Below are positions 14,322-28,100 of a DNA stretch of 64,000 nt, in pieces (the stretch's first letter is position 1; each line of letters starts with the position of its first letter). This DNA comes from Paragonimus westermani. Its lineage: Eukaryota; Platyhelminthes; Trematoda; Plagiorchiida; Troglotrematidae. Both the position numbers and the translations under genes were made by a program. The DNA is taken from NCBI GenBank assembly GCA_008508345.1, contig QNGE01000411.1:210056-274055 (forward strand), written 5' to 3'. Below the pieces are notes generated by a model. The model ran no database searches and was not told the DNA's origin. It saw only the letters and a list, made by a program, of their open reading frames with translations.

Positions 14322-17175
14322 CTGAAAGGCGATAGAACAAGGAAACGGTACACTAAACGATCAAATACACAGTGGTCGGTGTAAAGAATACTAGGTGCAG
14401 TAAAAGTATTCTCAACGAAGCCGAAAGAATGTAACACTGACGGCGACAACTTTCGTGGATGGATAAATCAATAAGTCATTGTTATAAGCTCTTTGTGGTT
14501 ACCGTTAACCCACAGTTACTAGATGGTTTGCCAATGAATTACCCTCGCTGATTAAAGCTGGTTATAGCGCACCGAATAGTGTAGTTGATCAAGCCGACTA
14601 AGTCCACCTTATTTACGCTGAACAAATAAAACATTTTTTCAAGTTATTAGCGTTCTATTCATCAGATTTGGTGTGCGCACTGTATATCTTGTTATTAGCC
14701 AACAGCAAATTCAAAGTGCAACAAAATTTCAGAAAGAATTTTGCAAATGAAGGTGGTTACGAAAACCTTTCACTCTCCATGTTCCATCGGTTGAACGGTC
14801 AGGGATGGGGATATGTGTTGTCTGAAGGGTGGCTCATCAGAGAAGTGAATATTAAAAATTTCGCCTTTTTTCTAAGAGCTTTGAATGCATTCCAAAAATA
14901 AAACGTTCCACCTTAACCGACCTCTCAGAATTTGTCAACTGACTGTCGTTTGGTGAAAAACTCACGTTGTGAAAACTGTGCCCACAGCTGATGTGAGCGT
15001 TTCACCGACATCCATTAAGCTTTGGCGAAGTTTCAAGACTTACTGTGTAACACGTGCTTGACGCTTCATTTTCAGACTAGCATGATTATTCAAAACGTTT
15101 GTAGAGTATTTTCGAGATACCTGATAGATCAGTTTCCATGAGAAAAGGGAATGTGAGTTAATCGGCTTTTAAAAGGACATGCCGATTTGATTAGTAAACC
15201 GTTATCAACGAAAAAGAGGGCTAGACACTTATTAGTAATTTCAAAGTCAAACTGCAGGCAGATAATCGCTGAGTTTACACTATGACACAAACTAACGTAC
15301 AGTCCTGGACGAACATAACTTGACAAAAATCAATCTCTACCTTCGGAGTGTTACACTTTCAGTATTCTCAGTTTCAAGGTGAACCAGTAGATGACAAACT
15401 ATTCGAGGATTTTCAGTCCTATGAAACCTCTCAGACAGTAGCCTCGTCGGACTCGTTGCCAGTGTCTTGTCCTTTTGATAATTACCGGTGCCAATGTCAC
15501 ATAAAACTGCACCAAATTCAGTCATAACGTGTTGGCCGATGCTCAAAATTTGGTTATGTATATTTGTTTCTCAAATAAACATCATCATTCTGGTACCGGT
15601 TTATTCTTCTGTGTAGCTGGTTGGCTGACAAACTTCTGTTTCTTTCACTCAGGTACCATCGTCAGTACAAATCTTAGATGAGCAACCTGATTATTCTGAA
15701 GCTTCTGTCTAACCAAGAACTATGACAGGTGCCTAAAGAACAATTAACCCTGTTGAGAAGAGAAGCGCACTGACAATGTTGTACATTGCTTTGACGGTCG
15801 CAAACTAGCCAATTAATATGGAGTGCAACCAACAGTAACTACATGTGTTAATCGGACAATACCACTGTCAACATTAGCTGTATCATTAAGTGACGATTCC
15901 AGGGACATGGATTCATGCCAAGCGAGTGCATATGTAACCGCTGACATTGAGTGTAAATACCAGCTGACCAACTCAGCTGGTATTACTCCAGTTCTCGACT
16001 TGTGTTGATTCAAAACCTATAGAGAAATATTCTGTGTATTCAAATGCCGATGAAATACTTCAAATCTAAGTGCCCCATTGCTGAAATTCTGATTCCCCTA
16101 TTTTCATCCAACAGACACACTACAATACTCTGGTTAGTAAAAACGAAACTGCGTAGACTATCCTGAGAACGTTGGATTGCGTATAACAGTCCAATGGAAA
16201 TTCATTAGGTGTGGATAAAAGCGTCTACTGTAAGGTCACATCTAAGTTCACACATAATAAGAACAACTTCAAGTCCTCTTTTTTAGTTCAAGTGTGTGTG
16301 TGTATTTTAGTGAACAGAAATCATTCCGATCATTAAAGAATTTTGCTAAATCGGCTGACAGCCAATAAGTTGGGTTTCGCTTCCTGTTGAGACCGTCGTT
16401 TTATATAAGTCAAATGATGTCACTCTATTTAACTGCCAGTTCAGTCTGACACCGTGAACCTAGCGTTCCCAAACTGTCGACCTTTCTGACCATATTTCTC
16501 GTTGCTTCCCACATCCTGGTGTGCAGTTCAAGTCTTAGCAAATGTTTAAACGAGTTTCTTGGCCATACCTCGTAACACCTGACATTATGTGTTTCCAGCA
16601 CCGTGGATTTTTCAGCTATGACCAGAGTGAGAGATAAAACACACGTGTTACATCCCATTGGTTACATTCCTCCCAACCCACGAGACCAGCGGGTTGGCAC
16701 AGCACACTGGGACATGCCCAAGCATGCTTGGACCGAATGAGTCAGCCCAGGCGAAGAAAACACGCAAGTAATCATGAATACAGTTCTTCAGGTCGGACAA
16801 TCCAGCAGCCCTACAATTTGGATTGGGAACGTGTGCACATGCATCCCAGCGCACGGAGAACATGGTGAACAGGAACATAGTCAGTCAAACCAGAGAATGG
16901 CTTGCTCGCTCGCTAAATAACCGAGCGGTCCCATGCTTGTGCGGATGGCTGAAATGAAAGCAAGCTGGCTACTAGTTGCAACCTAATGAACACGGATGTA
17001 ATTAATTTCGACCAGCAGCAAGAGCTTTTTAGCTGTGTAGTGTTGTGAAATTATCAAATGAACACTTAAAGATTGCATTAAACACACAAACACATTAGAC
17101 GAGACTGTCGGATGTCAGCAATCAACACTTAATTATCATATAAAAAGTGAATGATTGATACGTTGAATAACACAC
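14322..17175 (-). other. Integrin alpha intron 2 (2.85 kb)
   Basis: Bounded by donor GTGTGT at 17175 and acceptor CTTTCAG at 14322. The sequence is mainly A+T-rich without recognised coding content. The segment 16640-16960 is more G+C-rich and carries a 76-codon minus frame rich in Cys, Pro and Trp that I could not assign; it may be an old repeat. Confidence 0.75.
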
Positions 17176-17445
17176 CTGGTTCCACATCGGCACTGAAGCC
17201 TGCTAAGCAAGCACCTTCCTCTTGGCTGTAGCACGCATCCACTGAAGTGTACTGCAAGGAGGCTCCGGTATATAGAGCACATTGTCCTGTACCCAAATAG
17301 GTACGTGGCTGTGATAGACCCAAGTCACCTGGCACGGTCCGATTTATCGGATCTGGTGCGTAGATATACCGCGGATCACAGCCCAGTTGAATGCCATCTA
17401 GAGAATTGCTCGCAGCGGCCACAGTGCCACCCAACCACGAGGAGA
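17176..17445 (-). CDS. Integrin alpha subunit, exon 2 (propeller, four-cysteine segment)
   Basis: This is a 270-bp internal exon. The acceptor is a pyrimidine-rich tract ending in TTCGCAG at 17446, and the donor is CAG|GTGTGT at 17175. It completes the split codon from exon 1 (T+TC gives Phe) and then reads SSWLGGTVAAASN, matching the WLGxxV repeat that follows blade 1 in integrin alpha chains. GCDPRYIYAP stands where vertebrate chains have the CAPRY/CAHRY motif. Further cysteines in GTGQC, DACYS and GACLAGFSADV match the conserved disulfide-bonded C...C-GFSA segment. There is one N-glycosylation sequon (NRT, about residue 189 of the joined protein). The exon ends in phase 1 after one base of a Gly codon, which the next exon completes with GG. 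The reading frame continues upstream and downstream of the splice sites, but those parts are intronic. Support is strong because motif order and splice phase agree with both neighbouring exons. Confidence 0.86.
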
Positions 17446-17645
17446 CTGCGAATTTGAAAAAAAGTAAACAGATCAAAATGACCAGCAATTGCACGCTTCA
17501 TTGTCTGAAATAATGACGAGTGAAAACACTGGGTTGAACATGTTATTAGGCGCAGTTATCCCATTTTAACAGCGCCCTATATAGTTTGGCAAACTTTGGC
17601 GGTACACCGACTACTTGTCACCAGCTCTAACAATATTCTACTAGT

Positions 17646-17646
17646 N
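17646..17646. other. Single undetermined base (N)
   Basis: One N sits about 200 bp upstream of exon 2, in intron 1. The flanks are not copies of each other, unlike the other N, so this may be either an ambiguous base or a joined contig boundary. Confidence 0.95.
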
Positions 17647-20582
17647 ACATCTGCTTTCCCAAGCAGTTCATCCCCATTGCTAACCCATGGCATGGTAGAA
17701 GTGCTTCTTTTGACCTAAACCGGAAAGCAAACGTGCGATCCACTTAAGTGGGGGAAATGTCCACACTCGGGAACTTTGGCGTTCATTCTACCCAAGTAAT
17801 GGACTTCAATTAAAACCAGGAGTTTAACACTTCTTGCTTCTCCACTTGGATCCGTCCGTGTGCCTTCAAAACCCAGTCCTTGACTCTTAAGCGTATTTAC
17901 ACCTACTTAGAAAACACTGTTTTCCACATCAGTGTTCCTTTTGTGTCTACCAAGGATTCTAACACAACCTTCAAAGCTTTGAAAAGCTGTCAGTGCGATG
18001 ACCCACTGCAGGAGCCACAGGTGTTAAAATGCTTTACAGTGCTTCAAAGTTGCATCCAAACATTACCACCAACTGCAGGCTGTCCGTAATAAAAGCTAGA
18101 GCCCTCTTTTCCGTTGGAGCTATATGTGAATCTTCCGATTCTTGTGTGTCATTATGTGCTTCACCTGTAAGCCCCTACGTGACTCAGTTCTTAATACATT
18201 TTAGTAGCGTGGAAACATGAGCTGGCTACGAATCTACCTGACACGTTTTATCATTCAACGTTCAATCCCGCTTTTCTATTTTGAAGCTGCTAGCATGTTG
18301 CTGTTACAAAAACGACCTCCTGGAATATACACAGAGCTACATACTAAAGTCTACCTGACTTGCACAGAAAACAGTAACTCATACAATCTGGATTAGATCG
18401 TTTGCCATCAGAATACACATTGTCTTCTCTGTTCCCTGACATCCTTGCAGTGGTATCGCAAAACCAAATGTCACTATACAAACTATCTCTCATATATATT
18501 TAAACTTGCTGAGATTTTATTCCGCGTTTCAAGAACCTGACCGGTAGAAATCCGAGTAATCGGAACTAACTTACAAGAGCCGATAGAATAGGAAATAAAA
18601 CTTAGTTTAAAAACAATAGCTAGTAGTTGACAGTGGAATTACATACGGCTCACAGCAAGGAATTAACTTTCAGAGAACAAGAAGGTATCGTGGCGAATGC
18701 ATTTCGTACACTGAATTCAGTCACAGACATGGGCCACGTGAAAAAAGGAATGAACAAGTAACCGACGAACAAAAGAATAATTTCCGGAATTTTACTACAA
18801 GTTACTTGACTGGTAAGAAAATCAAAGTAGGCCTAACCTATTTCTCAAATTTCACTGGGCGTACACCGTATGGTGGCGTGACGTGATCTACGAGCCTGAA
18901 CTTTTTACCGCAGTTACACGCTGTGATCCCGTAGAATCTTATAATGGTTATGTAGTACCCAATCATGCATATATATTTGTGTTAACAATATATAAGTAAC
19001 GATAACTCTGAGTTGTATGAATGGATTTGAAAATTCATCCTTGAATTGCACGTCAATAAACGCGGTGTAAGGTTACAAGTCATCAGCCGCTGAGATTTTC
19101 CTAAACGTTCAATAAAGTTGGTATGGTGAAGCCACCACGCGCATTTGGAGCGGTTCGTCCTAGAAGAGAACAGAATACTAGATTTTCACACTTCTCAGCG
19201 ACCAGTGCACGTAGGTGTATTAAAGACGCTTGTCCTTCGCCAATAGATTCTTCAACAATGCTAAGGTAATGTGTAACTCGAATGATCTGTCCAGAATACT
19301 GGACTCCGCAGAAATTCAGTCCATCACCAAATTCACTTTCACACTTCATTTTCGGTTTGGTGGAAAGAACGCATGTGTAGCACACTTGGATTTTATCCCA
19401 ATGTTGGAAGAGCGTCAATACAATGTGTGCGGCTGCCAACTTCACTGATAGTGTTATAGGGTGCGTAGGGATTCTATTCGGTTGTTCCCAGAGGGTACCT
19501 GTTTTCTCTCTTAGCAGTCATCTTAGTTCAGAAATCGCTCTGAACCGCTATACTCATCTGACCGAGTTGCCCACAAACCCTTAGCTTCTGACCCTTCAAG
19601 CCTTTCACAGGCCAACGGTAGGGTAAAATTGATTAAGTCTGGCTTTCCCTTCCGCTAGGCAAAATTAAAATCATATAAAAACACATGCTTCGACCCTGCT
19701 GAATACGGAATGCTCAGGCTTTGTGCAGTGCTACCCAGTCCACCGGAATCTTGGACTCAATTTCAATAATCTAGCGTCAGATTCCCAAACTGGTTCTCCT
19801 TGTTCCGTCCGTAACCTGGAACAGCTTACTCCATGCACATTCTATGATTATTAAATTTATGACATTGAGGTGTTTATCAGAGATACTCAGCAAAACGGAC
19901 AAACATCATAAACGGCAATTTGAAAGTAATTTCTAAATATTTCATCCACAGCTCTCAACTGACTGCGAAACCACGAATGCATGTGTAAATGGAATCTAAT
20001 ACTTGACAGTGAAGACCACCAAATAACTATTCTCCGCATACCCACAGCCGACAATATTCCTGATCTGAATATAAAATTTGGAAATAGTGAACGGTTTTTT
20101 GAGTCTATGACACAAAGCACGTTTGTGCTTTTCGAATCAACCAAATAAAAAGTGTGTGTGGACCACAACCAAGTTTTGAAACACTTTATCTTGCTCGTCA
20201 TCGGGAGGATATATTGTAAGTCAGACATCAACGTACATCAAATTAGCAGCTTTGCAAATGTGTACAGTTGCACTGGAGGTACACTGAAAGAAGATAACGT
20301 TAAAACCATATTTGATGCCATTGTTGGACGCAGTTTGCAGGCTCGAACAGGCATTATAAGTGGAGTTTTGTCCTCATTAAAGCATATCACTATTGCATAT
20401 TCACGACGGACACTTGTACTCTGGCCCACATTTCATTGGTATATTATTTATTGCGTTAAAGTCGTGCCACTTATTTATCAGTCTACGATGCTTGTTCTTT
20501 CTTGAAATTCTTTTTTGCACAGACCTTACAAAACATTGTAACATGGTAACTTGAAAAAGTACCGTCTTTGTGTATGCTCCCT

Positions 20583-21388
20583 AACTTGTTAAGTTAACAA
20601 AATCTGCAAAATCTGGAAACAACAACCTGTTTGACAAACATCGTTTCACCTCAGCGGGTGATACAATTCATTTTTGACAAGTATTTATAAGTGGACACTT
20701 GTGCGGAAGTTGCATCTCGGTCAAAATTAAGTGAGGTCAAATTTTACCGCCAAAACTGTAAACGCAAGAAACTGTATACGATGGCTGTGCTACGCGATAA
20801 GTTGAGAACACAATGGACGATTCCAATTTTACTCATGAATAGTAGGAACGAATAGTGCGAGCTGGAAGAAGATAAAGAACGACACTCACTAAAAGTGGTT
20901 CAGTTTGAATTCGGACTAAATCGAATAGAGAAGGATAGAAAAGAAGTTGGTGCTTGGGGATAGGATTTTCTTAATTCAAACAGGAACTCAACCATTTACA
21001 ATGAGGTAAAAGGTCTGCGAATATAAACGCAAAATTACTTCATTTATACTGTTTCCGCTTCTTTAGATGGAAGTTTATTAAGCTAACGGTGCTTCTTATT
21101 CACCGAACCGAGTATCTCCTCACACTACCAGTGTGACCAACACCGTCTGAGCAGTCTGAATGAGAGAAACACAAGGAGTGAATCCGGACATCTACTTCTT
21201 AAGGCATTGGTCAACATGCATCAACTTTCATAAGTTCTGCTGCATTGAACTGCAGAACTTGATTTCCACAGTTCTCCGTGTAACGATCGGGTAAAAGGGT
21301 TAGTCCTGATGTCGCTTCAAAAGCAAAGTTACACATCAGCTTGCATTTCCCCAGTTCAGTATGATGACTCTATTAAGCGAGGTATCTG
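20583..21388 (+). repeat. 806-bp direct repeat, copy 1
   Basis: The sequence starts AACTTGTTAAG and ends GCGAGGTATCTG. It recurs immediately after the N at 21389, and by eye I saw no difference between the two copies. No coding frame or transposon feature is apparent in the unit, and there is no target-site duplication or terminal structure. It lies in integrin intron 1. Confidence 0.95.
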
Positions 21389-21389
21389 N
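21389..21389. other. Single N at the junction of the two 806-bp copies
   Basis: A lone N separates the two copies exactly, which is the pattern left when two overlapping contig ends are scaffolded without merging. Confidence 0.95.
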
Positions 21390-22195
21390 AACTTGTTAAG
21401 TTAACAAAATCTGCAAAATCTGGAAACAACAACCTGTTTGACAAACATCGTTTCACCTCAGCGGGTGATACAATTCATTTTTGACAAGTATTTATAAGTG
21501 GACACTTGTGCGGAAGTTGCATCTCGGTCAAAATTAAGTGAGGTCAAATTTTACCGCCAAAACTGTAAACGCAAGAAACTGTATACGATGGCTGTGCTAC
21601 GCGATAAGTTGAGAACACAATGGACGATTCCAATTTTACTCATGAATAGTAGGAACGAATAGTGCGAGCTGGAAGAAGATAAAGAACGACACTCACTAAA
21701 AGTGGTTCAGTTTGAATTCGGACTAAATCGAATAGAGAAGGATAGAAAAGAAGTTGGTGCTTGGGGATAGGATTTTCTTAATTCAAACAGGAACTCAACC
21801 ATTTACAATGAGGTAAAAGGTCTGCGAATATAAACGCAAAATTACTTCATTTATACTGTTTCCGCTTCTTTAGATGGAAGTTTATTAAGCTAACGGTGCT
21901 TCTTATTCACCGAACCGAGTATCTCCTCACACTACCAGTGTGACCAACACCGTCTGAGCAGTCTGAATGAGAGAAACACAAGGAGTGAATCCGGACATCT
22001 ACTTCTTAAGGCATTGGTCAACATGCATCAACTTTCATAAGTTCTGCTGCATTGAACTGCAGAACTTGATTTCCACAGTTCTCCGTGTAACGATCGGGTA
22101 AAAGGGTTAGTCCTGATGTCGCTTCAAAAGCAAAGTTACACATCAGCTTGCATTTCCCCAGTTCAGTATGATGACTCTATTAAGCGAGGTATCTG
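21390..22195 (+). repeat. 806-bp direct repeat, copy 2
   Basis: Second copy, offset by 807 bp from the first. It begins directly after the N and ends GCGAGGTATCTG at 22195, followed by unique sequence. The absence of visible divergence argues for an artefact or a very recent event. Confidence 0.95.
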
Positions 22196-25100
22196 TCAGA
22201 CGATGTTGAAGAACGCACTCAAGGAAGGTGTCTATTTGCAAACTACCTAAAATAGTTTTGTTCACAAGTGGAAAGCAATTCTTCCGTTCGATATTTAAAA
22301 GTCTGTAACAAGAGATGGGTGACTCAACAATCCTGCTATAATTGATAATCCGGGTGAAAAAGAACTCAGATGTGTAACTCTGTAGTTATGAAAAAGGCTT
22401 TTCGTATTGAAGGAAACCGTTCGCATCAAGAAAAATGTGAAGATCCAAACCAACTTAAACAAAATTCCGTTTCTTACGGCCATCCTATTAAAAAAACCCT
22501 TCTCAGCAAGTGTGTTGCCTTACAAATCCATTTTACGCACTTTTCTCTGAATCAAAGCAAAAATACAGCCAACATACAAGGAAGGAATTGCATTTACCGG
22601 AAGAATTGAAATGGTTTGAACGGTATGATGTATAGGTTAGAAAAAATTTACGACTGGTAAGTAAAATATCTGGAAGTCCTTGATGTTGAACGATCCACAG
22701 TTTCTGGTTTGTTCAATAAACTTGCTTTTGTACCCATTCGATTACTCTTGTCTTGCACCCATTTACAGCCACCCTAGAAACCTAATCACGAACGTTCACC
22801 GCCTAGCGTGCTCAATTAAGAACGACCGTTTAAAAAGTGTGTTGAATTTTGTTGTATTATTCTAGTACGGTTTGTAACAAGTACAATATGTTGAAGGATG
22901 TGGAAATGTTGACAGACTGTGATGTTTGTTTTACATCATCGAAAATCCGGGACAATAAATCTTCTACAAGGTTGTAATGAGTAAAAATTTCTTCATCCAC
23001 ATGAAAGCGTTGTAAACCCGAGTAGTTACTGCCTTCACTAGAAAATATTGAGGCCACAATTAAACACCGGACTGCTGATTTCCTGAACGGATAAGTTTAG
23101 AAATCATTCAGTCAGGTTCATCTACTCTCATCGGATAGGCCATTTCAATGACCTGAGTCAACAGCCTGATAATGTGGTTGATGAGCTTAAAAAGTTGTGG
23201 TGAAACTAGTTCAAAAATGCACTTTAAAGGTGTTGTGTACTGTGAACGTTAATTTGTAAAGGTTTTTCATACTTGTTGCTAACAATGCCCCAGAAAGTCT
23301 TCATGATTTTCTCCGATAAAAGGTGTATTAAACTATTGGCTGATATTCGAGCAAATCACGTTCGTTTGCGCACAGGTCAACGGCAACCAAGTTCTCCTGC
23401 ACACAATTTTGCTCTCCACTACCTCGCAGTAAAACTTGATGAATTGTGTTAAAAGAGGTTTGGGGCCGTTAAGTTTCATTACTAACAGGGTGTTTTGGGA
23501 CGTGTTCCAACCTGTCCATCGTTGCTTCTATAACTTGGGGATATATCTTCCAATGTTTGCATTAAGAACAGCACATTATATTGCATATTTTGGGTCTTCA
23601 TTTAATGTTTTGCCACTAAATTTAAGCGAACGTAACCTGTCACATTATACCATATCTGTTTCTAGTTTGTGGTCCATCAAAGATTTCGTACCATTTTCTC
23701 CGAAACCGGCATCAAGACCCTAAAGACATTTTGAAAAGCACCCCGTTAATACATTTTATTGTTTTATCGTGGCGAATTGGATCGATCAAACTAAACAAAT
23801 CCGTCAAACGACCTCGAAGACTTCGGGAATGGCATTGGGTTATCGAAGTTTTACTTCTAAAATCAGTCTACTGTTGGTGTGTTTGTATTTTATGTCTGGA
23901 TCAGTATTTCCCGACCAATTTCCCCACAGGTATTTTGGTAAAGTGATGGGACTTGATTCCATAATCAGTTTACAGATTGCGACGTGACTGTACCATCTCT
24001 TGGAGCTGTTATTGTCGAAACTCTATTCGAAAAGATCAACTTTTTAGATGCACTAATTGCACGCAATGTGACGTGTGCCAGGGGAAGTCAATAACGCAAT
24101 TTAAGATAATCTCAAGGTCATTGTTGTGTCATTAACATCAAGCTGAAGTGTGAAATAGACGTCAGTCTGGTGATGTGCATTTCTACAATAATTAGACCTG
24201 TTCAAAACCTGCACTTTTTGCCTCTACTGAACAACCAAATAAACTGCGTGGATGACAGCGACCAAGAACATTTTTACACATCTTCCATCGGAAATGAACA
24301 AAATAACTTTAACCTATAAAACCCTCTGTTTAACACAATGAGGTAAGAAGCAGTGGTTACCTTCGAAAAGTTTTAAACGATTCTTCTGAGTACTAAATTG
24401 GTCACCTGATTGACCTTCTGAAAAGTGCTGCAGGTAATCGTGTGATAAACTGCTTTTGCTCTTGTCTTTTTGAGAAACGTGACCAGGTAAATTATTGCGT
24501 AATTGGGTTGATAACGCTTAAGCAAAAAGAACACGCTCGTCTTATCACGTTTTATTTTTAGTGAGTTCGAGAGAACTATTCAAAGTACTGAGTTAATCAC
24601 AAAAATGTCACCATATTCTTAACTGTTTAACGAACCACGACACGCATCCTAGTAACGCTCTCAAGAATAACAGTGAAAGCCTTAATCACTTCTTTGTACA
24701 CCACAGCGTATACAAGTTTTCCTCATGTCTGCGTGTGAGCAAAAGCTAAGTGTGCATTCAGTAGATTTTTGTCACTGAGTGTGCTCTCAGAAACTTCTGT
24801 TTCTGTTACTTAATTCGGAATATCATCAAGTGCTTCTGCAGCTGTCTACATCCAGTCGAATACGCTCGAGCTATAGCTAATCATAGTATATCAGAATGCA
24901 CAGCCCATGCGCGGCACATACTATGAATGGCTTAGATATTCGTCACTTTGAAAACCAAAATTTACATGAACAATCCACTAGCCAAAACGGAATTAGCAAC
25001 CTCATTCGCAACTAAGATTATTGCACATGGGTTGCTGGTCCAAACGCGTTTAAGTGGCAGTTTCTTTTGTCAAGGTCACAAACACAATCTGGATTGCCCA

Positions 25101-28100
25101 CGCGTAACTGGGAAGTGTGATCTAAAAGCTAATTGGAGGATACGTTAGCTGTTCATTGGAGGACAACAAAGGCAACTTGTCACACCATTTTTTGTCTGGA
25201 CGCAACCCGTCATTTACACTAGAGAAACAACTAAACAAGAGAGTGGCGAATAACTTATCCGTTGTGTTAGCTTCTGTACGAGCAAACATCAGAGCACTTC
25301 AAAGTGTGCAGATTAACGACAAGAAACTGTCCCACACTTTAATTCGTAGTATTCAAACGCTCCTCCAGAGGTCTGTACAACGAAAACCACGCCCGCCCCA
25401 ACGTACCAAGATCGAAATTTGTCCGACAACCTTCAGAGGTAAAAAGCAAACGCCTTCATGAACGAATCAGAGTCCACGGAAAAACAATTCGCGACTGGGC
25501 CATTATTTTCTAACGACCGCCTCTGCAATAGAATATATGGTCCAGGCTCAGATGGTATCATTACATGATGAGTGGTGGCAACCAAGAATGCCGTACTGTG
25601 TCTGCGAATACATTTGGCTGATGAACAGTTACTATTTATATCGCTTTGGGTGAATTTATTCGCAGCACAGTAGCCGTTGCCAGAAAGCGTCTTCCCATTT
25701 TCATAAATCGACTACAGACGTCAAGTACTCACCAGCGAACTTCCACAAAAAGAGGTAGGCTGAAGTTTGATGACGCTGCATCCGGGAAGATGCACGGATC
25801 TACGGGATCGTGAGGAAAAATTGTTTATTGCATATAATCGTAGAATGAGAAACGTGTGTTCAAAATACTGAAGCTCATATCGATATGCCGCCGTCTAATG
25901 CTAGAACACTGGATGAATTTCGATGTCCGCGCACGTTAAATTCTGCAACAGAATTGACGGCGTTAACATTTTTGCCGACAAGCAGTTCACTTGTTTTATC
26001 TTCTGCACCAGTAAAACAAAGTCGTTGGATGGCGTGAATTGACAGAATCGCAAGTTACACCATAGCGCATGAATACGTTTCGCTGGAGGTCGATTGGTAC
26101 ACATCGATACTGCTTGCTGACCGTTAAATTCTTAAACAGATTTAATGCAGGCGGATGCAAGATTCAGTGACCGAATGAACAAAGACAGTCAAAACAACGT
26201 TAGTATTTTCCCATGCTTGACATTACACTTTGTTTAGCTCACCGACTAGAGAAACAAACGGACACAAACTGCACCTTGACTGTTATGACCTCCTCAGAAG
26301 ATTGCATGTCCGTCTACCAAACAAGTCGTGTAATAAAATGGCATTTTTCATGTGAATTATGCGTGCTTTCCTCGTCAGTGTGAGGCATCAACCTGACTAC
26401 TGAATGTAGATGAAGCCGATTGTGGTAAATGTAAGCTAGTTTTAACTCGGTTGCCAAACTTCGCAGTTGCGTAGTTTGTTGACATTATATGCATCAACAC
26501 TTTATGGATTATGCACCAATTGTTGTCAGAATGATGTAATTTCAAATTGTTTTCTTTATTAAACTTATCGGCTGATCAATCCATACAAGTCTGGCGACTA
26601 CTTCGTACTATATTCTTTTCGACCGGCATTTACCAGCGGCTACAATACAGTCTTTGCATTTTGCAAGTCAGACTGCATTAGCTTGTAGGTGGGTTTTCAC
26701 TTAGTTTAAAAATGCATTCTCTGTTCTGTAACAGTCATTCTGTTAAACCCCGTTCAGACGTGCTCTGGGCTGCTTCGTTTACCTAGCAGACCAAGTTAAT
26801 AACCAGCACATCGTCAAGTTTGTTTCCGTGTATCACGTAATCTCGTGAAGTATGCAGTTGTCACACTGTACAACACACTAACAGTGTCTTTATTTTGGTA
26901 TGATGTTATACTGGTTACTCTGACGTAAAGGTGTTGATATCCTCGTGCTTTTAACCTACCCTAAAACCAGCCGTCTTAGGTAGATTTTCTTCGAAGATAG
27001 ATTGTGTTTTGTCTCCAAATTGACTCAACAGATGGAGCTTTTGAGTCCTATTCAGATAACATCCCTTTAGTAAGAGAACAACCTCCGTTGTCCCCACGTC
27101 CGCTTATTTTAGAGAGGGAAAGGTTATGAACATCTCTGGATTCACTTTCATTGGTGAAAATATGTTACCCAGTGATCCGATTCGTCTGTTTTTCACAATT
27201 AACTTAAATGGGGCACAAACCTACTGAGCATAGTGCCCCTTTAGTTCGAACCCAAAAACAATATTCTAAAGAGGAAACACCTGAATAAATATCCTAAGGT
27301 CGGATGAACAGTTCAGTTGACATTCCAATTCACCCAGACTGATTAAGTGTTTCCAGTATATCTGTGGTAATTTTCAGCACGTGTATCATATGCAAGGAGT
27401 GGTTACATGACAGTCAATGCCTAATCATTTAAAACACGACACACTACCTACCGTACGGCCTACTGGTCAGGAAAAGGAGCCTCGGTGTAATATGAGGAGG
27501 GAGTAATGGTTACAATCAAGGAAGAAATCGGCGTCAAAAGATTTATCAACAGCCAAATTTATTCAGTCGAACTTACTTATGAGGATCTAAATTCTATGCA
27601 GGTAGTCCTTATCCACTCTTCTGGGATCAGGATTCGGAAGCCACTAAGCGAACTTATCGACCATTGCCTAAGAATTACAGTTAACCCGAATGCTTTGCTG
27701 ATAATCTACTATTCCCTTGGATCGTTTCTGTGGTGCAAAGCGATTGACTCAACTGAGATTCTGACGTCTGGTCTGAAACGTTGTTTACTTTGAGATGTTG
27801 TGGCATATGAGAAACAAAACATTCCGGATTTAGCTGAAAACAATCGCTAATCCTGAAGGAAAATATGGGTTGCTTCATGACAACAGAAGACGATGGTCGA
27901 AACCGTGCAGCCTGAAGTCACCATAAGAAAGGTCCCGAGCTGGCTGTCCCACCGTTGTCTATAAATAGGTTTTGTCTAGTCAAATCATCTCAGGCTTATC
28001 CAACACCCTTAATTCACATATTAGTGTGCTACGAAATCATGGCACTCACGTAATCTAGAGTTACTTTTCAGACGGAAATCCTCGTTAAAAAGGGAATAAC

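Noticed and set aside
15635..15710. Similarity between 15.64 kb and 24.79 kb (both contain AACTTCTGTTTCT)
   Set aside because: The match does not extend beyond about 13 bases with confidence, so it is compatible with chance.
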